DNA from: a virus
IMG/VR virus record: IMGVR_UViG_3300008012_000004
Coordinates: 1-41,308 of that record
Strand: one strand, 5' to 3'
Length of the DNA: 41,308 nt
Both the position numbers and the translations under genes were made by a program. Positions 5,806 to 10,801 of the stretch are shown piece by piece; position 1 is the first letter of the stretch, and every line of letters starts with the position of its first letter. Under the pieces are notes generated by a model. It had not been told where the DNA came from. It saw nothing but the letters and a program-made list of their open reading frames with translations, and ran no database searches.

Positions 5806-6717
5806 GGCGGAGCTGACCCTGTAGGCCTTGCTGGGGCGCTTGCCGAATCCTACGGAGGGGTCATCATCGGACACCTCGACGGTGACGGTGACGCCCACGG
5901 TGTCCCCCACAGACCAGTCCCTCCAGCAGTCCTGGGGGATGGTCAGGTGGACCACGACCACGCCGGCCTCGGTCTGGACCTTGACGGTGCCACGCTTGCG
6001 GAGCCCGTAGGCGTTCGTGACCAATCGCTCCGATACCAGCTCACCCTCGACCACCTGCCGACCAGCGGTCAGGGTGCCACGGGGATCGGCGGCGGTCTGG
6101 GCCTCGGTGTGCAGCTTCCGCAGCAGGGTGAGCTGGGCCTCGCTCAGTCCCCAGCGGGCACCCTTGCCGACGAGATCCTGGGCGAGGCGGACACCGTGGT
6201 GGGAGATGCGGCTGGTATCGGCGTCCCAGGTGTACGGGTCGGTGACGCCCCAGTCCTGAAGGCGGGCAGCGTACTCTGCCTCGGCCTTGGCCTTGGCCTT
6301 GGCAGCCTTGGCCTGCCGCCGCAGGGTGGCCTGGGCGCGGCGGCGCAGGTACTTGCGGACCAGCTCGACGGCGTCCTCCAGGGACATCAGCTTGACCTCA
6401 GTGGGGGGCAGGCCCTTCACACTGCACTGGAGGCAGCGGTCGCCGTGGGTCAGGTTGAAGGAGTACCGACCTGAGCCCCCGCACCGAGGGCAGACGGACT
6501 CGACCTCGGTGCCGAGGTAGCCGCAGGCCAGGGAGGCCACGATGGCCTCGGGGACCTGCCAACCGTCGAGCATGTCCAGGGCATGGTCCCAGCCCTGCAC
6601 CTTGCTGGCGGTGCGCTCGACCACCTGCTCGGCGGTGAGGTTGTGTTCGATGCTGTAGATCGGCAGCTTGAGTCCGGCGGGGCGGTCGAAGACCAGGGTA
6701 GAGAGGCTGTATCGCAT
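5797..6717 (-). CDS. Early zinc-motif protein (306 aa), unknown function
   Basis: 306 residues. Residues 76-98 form a CPRC-x15-CLQC zinc site (C76, C79, C95, C98) of the DnaJ/rubredoxin-knuckle kind. A long basic Ala/Lys/Arg-rich helix (about 120-150: RRRAQATLRRQAKAAKAKAK) follows, then a central helical region and a C-terminal beta-rich segment (TVKVQTEAGVVVVHLTIP, VGVTVTVEV) that looks like an OB-like or barrel domain. The architecture suggests nucleic-acid binding. No family recognised. Start ATG 6717; the frame extends upstream to 6951 but that part runs through ribozyme C and P3. Transcribed from P3; leader holds a hairpin and ends AGCACAGCCATG. Confidence 0.8.
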   Translation of the reverse strand: MRYSLSTLVFDRPAGLKLPIYSIEHNLTAEQVVERTASKVQGWDHALDMLDGWQVPEAIVASLACGYLGTEVESVCPRCGGSGRYSFNLTHGDRCLQCSVKGLPPTEVKLMSLEDAVELVRKYLRRRAQATLRRQAKAAKAKAKAEAEYAARLQDWGVTDPYTWDADTSRISHHGVRLAQDLVGKGARWGLSEAQLTLLRKLHTEAQTAADPRGTLTAGRQVVEGELVSERLVTNAYGLRKRGTVKVQTEAGVVVVHLTIPQDCWRDWSVGDTVGVTVTVEVSDDDPSVGFGKRPSKAYRVSSATR

Positions 6718-6739
6718 GGCTGTGCTAGGGTGAAGGTGG

Positions 6740-6753
6740 TGCGGGCTGACCCG
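6740..6753 (-). other. Leader hairpin downstream of promoter P3
   Basis: Minus-strand GCGGG and CCCGC enclose UCAG. It is the third leader hairpin of the same type, placed about 15 nt into the P3 transcript. Confidence 0.5.
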
Positions 6754-6767
6754 CTGGGTGAGGTTGG

Positions 6768-6795
6768 AGCATAGCACGCTTGACAGGGGTGTCAA
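6768..6795 (-). promoter_or_regulatory. Promoter P3 (sigma-70 type)
   Basis: TTGACA (6795-6790) and TATGCT (6773-6768) with 16-bp spacing on the minus strand, between ribozyme C and the 306-aa gene. A second TGACA-like string lies within the spacer (CTTGACACCCCTGTCAAG is an inverted repeat), which could be bound by a symmetric regulator. Confidence 0.82.
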
Positions 6796-6802
6796 GCTGG
6801 GA

Positions 6803-6820
6803 AGTGTATGCTGTTCGTAA
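6803..6820 (-). promoter_or_regulatory. 18-bp box upstream of P3
   Basis: Plus-strand AGTGTATGCTGTTCGTAA, third copy; one half-site is CGTA rather than TGTA. It is 7 bp from the -35. Confidence 0.6.
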
Positions 6821-6823
6821 GAT

Positions 6824-6877
6824 CCCCGGACACCCCGAAGGGTGTTTCGGCCCCGATCCTGGGCCTCATCAGCGGGC
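6824..6877 (-). ncRNA. Hammerhead ribozyme C (type I)
   Basis: Minus-strand CUGAUGAG (6872-6865); stem II GGCCC/GGGCC (6865-6861 with 6853-6849, 7-nt loop AGGAUCG); CGAAAC (6849-6844); stem III ACACCC/GGGUGU (6845-6840 with 6835-6830) with a UUCG tetraloop; C17 at 6829 and cut between 6829 and 6828. Stem I CCCG/CGGG (6876-6873 with 6828-6825), 4 bp. Compared with ribozyme B the stem II pairs differ on both sides (UCCC/GGGA against GCCC/GGGC), a compensatory pattern. The stop codon of the 91-aa gene is inside the core. Confidence 0.88.
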
Positions 6878-7144
6878 GGCGGAGGCCTGCTGGTAGGCCC
6901 GGATGAAGTCCCAGAGAGGGCTGCCAGCAGGGAGGCTGACATCCCGGACATAGTCCCCGGAGGCCTCGACGGCGGCGATCAGGCGGTCGGCATCCTGGGC
7001 GGCGCAGGTGAACCTGCTGCCTCCGCAGCGCACCAGCACCTGGGTGAGGCGGGTGCTTTCACGGCGCGTCAGGGCTGCGACCTCCGTCTCGGTGAGGAAC
7101 CCGTGCTGCTGCTGGATGGTCTGGAAGAGGGTGGTGGTACTCAT
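6869..7144 (-). CDS. Early hypothetical protein (91 aa)
   Basis: 91 residues, start MSTTTLFQTIQQQHGFLTETEV. Helix-rich: an LTETEVAALTRRESTRLTQVLVRCG stretch could form a helix-turn-helix-like unit, followed by an acidic/aliphatic helix ending in YQQASAAR. No family recognised. The start is set by the ACAGACAGCCATGAG leader shared with neighbouring genes; upstream in-frame residues translate ribozyme D and are not counted. Its TGA is part of the ribozyme C core (two UGA codons in a row, CGC UGA UGA). Confidence 0.72.
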   Translation of the reverse strand: MSTTTLFQTIQQQHGFLTETEVAALTRRESTRLTQVLVRCGGSRFTCAAQDADRLIAAVEASGDYVRDVSLPAGSPLWDFIRAYQQASAAR

Positions 7145-7160
7145 GGCTGTCTGTGGGTGA

Positions 7161-7215
7161 GGGTGTTTCGGCCTTCTGGGCCTCATCAGCGGGGCAGTAG
7201 CAGCCCCGGACACCC
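7161..7215 (-). ncRNA. Hammerhead ribozyme D (type III)
   Basis: Here stem III is the open helix: GGGUGU (7215-7210) with ACACCC (7166-7161). C17 is 7209 and the cut falls between 7209 and 7208. Stem I is closed, CGGGGC/GCCCCG (7208-7203 with 7195-7190), loop UGCUACU. Core CUGAUGAG (7189-7182), stem II GGCC/GGCC (7182-7179 with 7173-7170, loop CAGAA), CGAAAC (7170-7165). Closed stems I and II with loops of 7 and 5 nt are the usual arrangement for loop-loop contacts that speed natural hammerheads. It lies between the 99-aa and 91-aa early genes, 17 nt before the latter's start codon. Confidence 0.92.
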
Positions 7216-7225
7216 GGAGGTGTCA
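7161..7225 (-). repeat. 65-bp repeat, copy 1 (holds ribozyme D)
   Basis: Bases 7161-7225 and 7541-7605 are identical except at one position (a at 7185, g at 7565). The repeat covers the whole ribozyme plus a few bases up to the stop codon of the upstream gene; the flanking genes are unrelated in sequence. Confidence 0.92.
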
Positions 7226-7522
7226 GGCGGAGGCCAGATCCTCCAAGAGGTCGTAGCGCAGCCCCCACAGGTACTCGGCCTCGCGGACGACCGCGACGCG
7301 CAGGCGGAGGTGATCGCCGGGGCTCTGGACGGGGCAGGCGTCCTCCAGATTCCAGCAGGCGTGCCAGAGGTCGTACAGGTCCTCCTGATCGAAGGCCTTG
7401 CACTCGGAGATGTTCCGGCACTCCGAGGTCAGGACGCGGGCCTCGCACCGCGAGAGGTTGGCGAGGTGGGCGAGGTTGGCGAGGAGCTGAAGGGCGGGGT
7501 CGGAGTGGATGGTGGTAGGCAT
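7223..7522 (-). CDS. Early hypothetical protein (99 aa)
   Basis: 99 residues beginning MPTTIHSDPALQLLANLAHL. Leucine-rich N-terminal helix, four cysteines (residues about 27, 35, 41 and 56-64: RCEARVLTSECRNISECK, HACWNLEDACP), then RLRVAVVREAEYLWGLRYDLLEDL. The cysteines could bind metal but are not in CxxC pairs. Family not recognised. Start ATG 7522 carries the ACTGACAGCCATG leader; a longer open frame reaches 7795 but reads through ribozyme E. The TGA is 8 nt before ribozyme D. Confidence 0.72.
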   Translation of the reverse strand: MPTTIHSDPALQLLANLAHLANLSRCEARVLTSECRNISECKAFDQEDLYDLWHACWNLEDACPVQSPGDHLRLRVAVVREAEYLWGLRYDLLEDLASA

Positions 7523-7540
7523 GGCTGTCAGTGTTGGGGT

Positions 7541-7595
7541 GGGTGTTTCGGCCTTCTGGGCCTCGTCAGCGGGGCAGTAGCAGCCCCGGACACCC
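7541..7595 (-). ncRNA. Hammerhead ribozyme E (type III)
   Basis: Same layout as ribozyme D: stem III GGGUGU/ACACCC (7595-7590 with 7546-7541), C17 at 7589 with the cut between 7589 and 7588, closed stem I CGGGGC/GCCCCG (7588-7583 with 7575-7570), core CUGACGAG (7569-7562), stem II GGCC/GGCC (7562-7559 with 7553-7550), CGAAAC (7550-7545). The only difference from D over 65 bp is C for U at core position 7, the one position where hammerheads tolerate any base. It separates the 120-aa and 99-aa early genes. Confidence 0.92.
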
Positions 7596-7605
7596 GGAGG
7601 TGTCA
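7541..7605 (-). repeat. 65-bp repeat, copy 2 (holds ribozyme E)
   Basis: Second copy of the repeat at 7161-7225, 64 of 65 bases identical. Its end supplies the TGA stop of the 120-aa gene, as copy 1 does for the 99-aa gene, so the unit can be placed after a gene and bring its own stop codon. Confidence 0.92.
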
Positions 7606-7965
7606 CAGGCTGCCGCCGTACCACTCGCGGGCCAGCTCGCGGAGGGGCTCGCTGCGGAACTTCTCGCGGAGGTCCTCGATGCGCGGGTCCGCGAACACCG
7701 TCTCGTCGGTGACCCCGGCGGAGCGCAGCAGCTCCAGCCCTGCGGCAGCCTGCTCCAGCCCGAATCCGAGGGCGAACAGGGTCGCCGCCTCGCACTCGGT
7801 GATGTCGGAGGCAGGGGCAGGCACGCCCACCATGCCGATGATGGCGGCTCGGTCCAGCTCGCAGACATACTCGGCGTCGTACAGGTCGTCGGCGGCGTTG
7901 CGGCCACCGAAGGCCGGACGGTCAAGGAAGCAGCAGAGGTCGGCGGGGATGTTGGAGGTACTCAT
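7603..7965 (-). CDS. First early protein (120 aa), unknown function
   Basis: 120 residues beginning MSTSNIPADLCCFLDRPAFGG. Acidic and helical, with repeated patterns LDRAAIIGMVGV, ECEAATLFALGFGLEQAAAGLELLRSAGV and EDLREKFRSEPLRELAREWYG; it resembles a bundle of short helices. Not recognised. It is the first protein gene after the non-coding left region and would be the first product made from the candidate promoter P0 at 8027-8056. Leader ends ACACAGACAGCCATG. In T7 the equivalent place holds host-takeover and anti-restriction genes. Confidence 0.75.
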   Translation of the reverse strand: MSTSNIPADLCCFLDRPAFGGRNAADDLYDAEYVCELDRAAIIGMVGVPAPASDITECEAATLFALGFGLEQAAAGLELLRSAGVTDETVFADPRIEDLREKFRSEPLRELAREWYGGSL

Positions 7966-7983
7966 GGCTGTCTGTGTTGGGTA

Positions 7984-8018
7984 GGTGTCTCGGTCAGCCA
8001 GGGCACTGCGCCCCGGCG
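7984..8018 (-). ncRNA. Shrunken hammerhead relative (probably inactive)
   Basis: Minus strand: an 8-bp hairpin GCCGGGGC/GCCCUGGC with loop GCAGU, then UGACCGAGACACC. Aligned with ribozymes D and E the closed stem I and the CGAAACACC end are recognisable, but the core has lost stem II (CUGA runs straight into CCGAGAC) and no GGUGUC cleavage strand stands upstream. It occupies the same position, just before an ACAGACAGCCATG start. Best read as a decayed copy. Confidence 0.4.
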
Positions 8019-8026
8019 GTGAGAGG

Positions 8027-8056
8027 AATATCGCCCAGGACCCCCATCGGAGTCAA
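8027..8056 (-). promoter_or_regulatory. Candidate promoter P0 for the first early gene
   Basis: TTGACT (8056-8051) and GATATT (8032-8027) with 18-bp spacing on the minus strand. Weaker than P1-P3 (5/6 and 4/6 matches). It lacks the 18-bp box, but its -35 overlaps one arm of the inverted repeat at 8055-8083. Confidence 0.4.
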
Positions 8057-8083
8057 CATCCAAGTGGGGATTCTTTGGATGTT
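8055..8083. repeat. 9-bp perfect inverted repeat overlapping P0
   Basis: AACATCCAA (8055-8063) and TTGGATGTT (8075-8083) with an 11-bp centre. The left arm shares two bases with the P0 -35 box. The symmetry and placement suit an operator; the same DNA could fold as a hairpin in RNA. No repressor gene is recognisable in the window. Confidence 0.6.
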
Positions 8084-8176
8084 GTCCTAAGTGCTGCTCC
8101 TGCAAGGGGTTACGACGCCTCCAGAACGGTGCAGGGGCTTGCAGGGCCTCTCCAGGGCACGGGAACGCCCCGCCAG

Positions 8177-8368
8177 TCAGACAGGACAGGCGCAGGGCCA
8201 CCAGCCCCCGCCCACCTTCAGCCCGCCTCGACCAGGGCAGCAGGGCACCCCGCAGGACCGGCAGTCCAACGGGGATCGGCAGTGGCAGGGCCTGGGAGCC
8301 GGCATCGGCAGGGCTCGGTGCCGAGGCTGTGCCGAGGAGGGTCGGTCGCGCCAGCCCGCGCAGATCAT
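8177..8368 (-). CDS. Doubtful Cys/Pro-rich small frame (63 aa)
   Basis: An ATG frame of 63 residues rich in Pro, Arg and Cys (PCHCRSPLDC, CGVPCCPG, WWPCACPV). Cysteine clustering is unusual for random sequence, but the GC-rich DNA favours Pro, Arg, Ala and Gly in any frame, there is no good Shine-Dalgarno and no known family. It may be non-coding. Confidence 0.2.
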   Translation of the reverse strand: MICAGWRDRPSSAQPRHRALPMPAPRPCHCRSPLDCRSCGVPCCPGRGGLKVGGGWWPCACPV

Positions 8369-8528
8369 GCAGCCTCGGCGGAGGGTGGGCCGGGGTCGGT
8401 CGCGGGGGCACGGGGGGGAGTAGCCGGCCCCCGCTTACATATACCCCCTCAGATTTTTGTGTCAGAATTGGGGAGGGGGTCCATGAGGGACCATCACCAC
8501 CACATTTAGCACTCGGGGTACAGAGTCA

Positions 8529-8538
8529 GAACATGTTC
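8529..8538. promoter_or_regulatory. 10-bp palindrome GAACATGTTC
   Basis: Perfect palindrome, followed on the plus strand by AAACAGTTC so that a third half-site-like GTTC lies nearby. Possible operator in the left-end region; spacing does not fit the known alphaproteobacterial (GTTC-N7-GTTC) LexA site. Confidence 0.3.
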
Positions 8539-8625
8539 AAACAGTTCACAACCCCAGCAGGTCTAGTAACTGTCTTTAGACATGGTCTTCTATGGTCTTG
8601 ATACCCCTTAGCTAACTCTTCCAAC

Positions 8626-8655
8626 ACCTTATAAGACCTTATAAGACCTTATAAG
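8626..8655. repeat. Three tandem copies of ACCTTATAAG
   Basis: Exact 10-bp unit repeated three times, one turn of B-DNA per unit, in otherwise non-repetitive DNA. T7 and relatives carry arrays of short AT-containing repeats next to their terminal redundancy; a similar place in this genome is likely. Confidence 0.85.
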
Positions 8656-8718
8656 CCCCCCTACCCCCCAGAGCTACCTCCCATTGGGACCCTATTCAGG
8701 GTTGTCCCGCATGAGATA

Positions 8719-8755
8719 GGGGGTGAATCTAGGGCAACTACCTAGACCCACCCCC
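8719..8755. terminator. Strong imperfect hairpin (possible terminator or end structure)
   Basis: GGGGGTG (8719-8725) pairs with CACCCCC (8749-8755), and TCTAGG (8728-8733) with CCTAGA (8741-8746), leaving a 2x2 internal loop and a 7-nt apical loop: 13 bp in all. There is no U tract on either strand, so a classical terminator is not assured; it could stop late transcription or mark the DNA ends. Confidence 0.55.
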
Positions 8756-8764
8756 ACAATAACT

Positions 8765-8843
8765 GACCACCAAGACCCCGACTGAGGGAAGCCGGGATGG
8801 GAGTTGAGAAGTGTAAGGCTCTCTTGCTTTGGTCTTGGTGGTC
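8765..8843. repeat. 13-bp perfect inverted repeat enclosing a nested stem
   Basis: GACCACCAAGACC (8765-8777) and GGTCTTGGTGGTC (8831-8843) are exact reverse complements 53 bp apart. Between them CCCGACT (8776-8782 region) and AGCCGGG (8789-8795 region) form a second stem with one G-U pair when read as minus-strand RNA, and GAGA/TCTC a third, so the whole can fold as a branched RNA. Function unknown. Confidence 0.7.
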
Positions 8844-8850
8844 GTGCGGT

Positions 8851-9108
8851 TTACCGCCCTCGTCCCCCTCCAGGGTTGGGCTGAGACTGCTGTCCAGACA
8901 CCTGAGGGCGGGCATTCGGTCTAAGGGGCCTCACAGGCCCGCTACGGCCTTTTCCGCCCGACATGACTCGGGAGCCGTATCCAGCCCCAACGCCGCCCAG
9001 AAGGGCTCTGGCGGCCTCTGGAGTGAATCCTAGGTTGCGGAGGCCCTGTAGGGAGCCCGACATCTCTGACAGGCGCTCGATGGGGATCTGAAGTCGTTGC
9101 AGGTTCAT
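8851..9108 (-). CDS. Small late protein downstream of terminase (85 aa)
   Basis: 85 residues, start MNLQRLQIPIERLSEMSGSL. N-terminal amphipathic helix, a GFTPEAARALLGGVGAGYG segment, and a basic Pro/Gln/Gly-rich tail (RPQVSGQQSQPNPGGGRGR) that should be disordered. Start codon one base after the terminase TGA. It is the last gene of the late block, the place of the small gp19.5-type proteins of T7; no sequence similarity to them is claimed. Confidence 0.6.
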   Translation of the reverse strand: MNLQRLQIPIERLSEMSGSLQGLRNLGFTPEAARALLGGVGAGYGSRVMSGGKGRSGPVRPLRPNARPQVSGQQSQPNPGGGRGR

Positions 9109-9109
9109 G

Positions 9110-10801
9110 TCACATCCAAGTGTGGGGGTCGTTGCGCTGTCCGAAGGTGGAGGTGTTCATGATATTCTCCAGCTCGCGTTCCAGCAGCTCGTCTCTCCGG
9201 GCTTTCATCTGCTCGTCAGCAGTGATGCCGGCAGCCTCGACCCAGTATCCAACGGCCATGGAGAGGACATCGAGGCGGTCGTCGTGGATCAGTGCCCCTT
9301 TTTCGCGGCAGATCCGGGTGAGCTGGTGGAAGAGTCGGTATTGGTTCCGCTTCTCAGCCGGCAGATGCTCTACACTCCGGTAGTCCTGTTCGATCAGGCG
9401 GGGAGAGACGACCAGCTTATGCTGATTCAATATTGGCTCAAGCGTGTCAATGATTCGCTTCTCCTTCTGGATGTTGTGACGGACCTCTTCGGTAGTGACC
9501 GGGTACACCTTCCTGAGATACGGCTTGAGCAGTTCGAGGAACATCCCGTCCCCAAAGTTACTTTCTACGAGAACAAGGTTCACCTTGTGTCGCTTGGCTT
9601 CCTGTGCCAGCTTTTCGAGGACATCCTTGCTGTATCCGCCGGGGAGCCCAGTGCATTCCTGAACATACATGAAGCCGTTCAGGATCTTGACTATTGCGTA
9701 GGTCGTCTCGTCCGTTCCCCGTCCACTGGGGTCGATAGCCATGACGGACCCCGTGTACGGTAGGAAGTCCCCGTCAATCGCCATTGGGCGGTGGTAATGA
9801 TCCCCAGCGAACCCCACATTGGGCAGGTCCTTGAGGGTGTACTCGCCACTGCCGGCCCAGATCAGGTTCTCGGGGGCCTTGAGGGGGTCAATGTCCAGAA
9901 CGATCAGGTCCCTGAGCTTCAGCGGGAACTTGAAGTCGTCTTCCAGGGACGGGTCCAGCATGAACTGGAGGGCGAAGCCCGATTTGCCATAAGAGGCTTC
10001 CCGTTCTGCTAGGTCGTGGCCGTTGAAGCGCAGGGGGTCGGTGGGCTCCCCCACCATGTCCTCCTGCCCCTCCATCTCTTGCAGCACCTTGGGGGCCAGG
10101 GTGGCCCCGTAACGCTGCCTGAGGGCCTTGGAGGGGTAGCGGGCCGGCCAGATCCTCGTCTCGTAGCCACGGTCTGGGAGGGCGTGGTAGAGGCTTCCTG
10201 CGTCCGTCTGAGGCGTGCCCAGGAACACGATCTCGCCGCCCGGTTTGACGATGGCCTCGAACTCCTTGACCAGCTCGGACAGCTTGTCCCGCATGCCCTG
10301 GGTGGCAGCGTTGTTCAGGGACTCAGCGTCGTCGGAGATGATGAGGTCGGCGCGAGATCCGGTGAGCTGGCCGGTGATCCCCACAGACTTCACAGACGGC
10401 GCGTGAGCCGCCTTAGCCGGCCCCACATCGAAGGACACCTTGGAGGTCCGCTGGTCCTCTGAGGGCCGCAGGTGGGCCAGCAGAGGCATGTCCCAGATCA
10501 GGCGCTGGGTGAAGGTCGAGAAGTCGTCTGCTCGGACCTTCGAGGCTGACACCACCAGCACATTTATCTGGGGGTCCATCAGGAGCCGCCAGACGGCGTA
10601 AGTGCTTGTCAGGTAAGACTTTCCGACGCCTCGGAAGGCGCAGATGATGCGCCGCTTGGGGCCTCCCTGGAGGTAGTCCGCAATGTCATACTGGACGGGC
10701 GTCGGATCAGGGAGTCCAAGGTGCGCCCACACCAGATAGACGAAGTTGCGGAAGTCCTTCAGCTCCTCCGGGATCTCGTACTGGACGGGCGCTTTGCTCA
10801 T
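9110..10801 (-). CDS. terL: Terminase large subunit (gp19-like)
   Basis: 563 residues. DNA-packaging motor ATPase and nuclease. Walker A is AFRGVGKS (residues 55-62), Walker B LIISDDAE (near 150), coupling motif region IVFLGTPQ, and the RNase H-like nuclease begins with MAIDPSGRGTDETTYAIV and continues with LVLVESNFGDG and HDDRLDVL, which supply the acidic metal ligands. All these are arranged as in T7 gp19, and the length is close to the T7 protein (586). ATG overlaps the small-subunit TGA as ATGA. Confidence 0.96.
   Translation of the reverse strand: MSKAPVQYEIPEELKDFRNFVYLVWAHLGLPDPTPVQYDIADYLQGGPKRRIICAFRGVGKSYLTSTYAVWRLLMDPQINVLVVSASKVRADDFSTFTQRLIWDMPLLAHLRPSEDQRTSKVSFDVGPAKAAHAPSVKSVGITGQLTGSRADLIISDDAESLNNAATQGMRDKLSELVKEFEAIVKPGGEIVFLGTPQTDAGSLYHALPDRGYETRIWPARYPSKALRQRYGATLAPKVLQEMEGQEDMVGEPTDPLRFNGHDLAEREASYGKSGFALQFMLDPSLEDDFKFPLKLRDLIVLDIDPLKAPENLIWAGSGEYTLKDLPNVGFAGDHYHRPMAIDGDFLPYTGSVMAIDPSGRGTDETTYAIVKILNGFMYVQECTGLPGGYSKDVLEKLAQEAKRHKVNLVLVESNFGDGMFLELLKPYLRKVYPVTTEEVRHNIQKEKRIIDTLEPILNQHKLVVSPRLIEQDYRSVEHLPAEKRNQYRLFHQLTRICREKGALIHDDRLDVLSMAVGYWVEAAGITADEQMKARRDELLERELENIMNTSTFGQRNDPHTWM

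Larger units (their letters stand above)
8084..8850. other. Non-coding left-end region
   Basis: Together with 7966-8083 this is the only long stretch without a convincing gene. The 8100-8420 part is very GC-rich and holds one Cys/Pro-rich frame on the minus strand (8177-8368); 8430-8700 is less GC-rich and has the 10-bp tandem repeats; 8719-8843 has two large hairpins. In T7-like phages the terminal repeats and packaging ends lie between the last late gene and the first early promoter, which is exactly this place. The physical ends are therefore probably here, collapsed into one copy by assembly. Confidence 0.6.

Noticed and set aside
7962-8411. Minus-strand frame of 149 codons over the left-end region
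   Set aside because: Pro/Arg/Ala-rich composition expected from GC-rich DNA, no Shine-Dalgarno, and it reads through the promoter, inverted repeat and decayed ribozyme.
8525-8550. LexA-like site (GAACATGTTC plus AGTTC)
   Set aside because: Spacing between GTTC half-sites is 5 rather than 7, and no SOS-type gene is adjacent.
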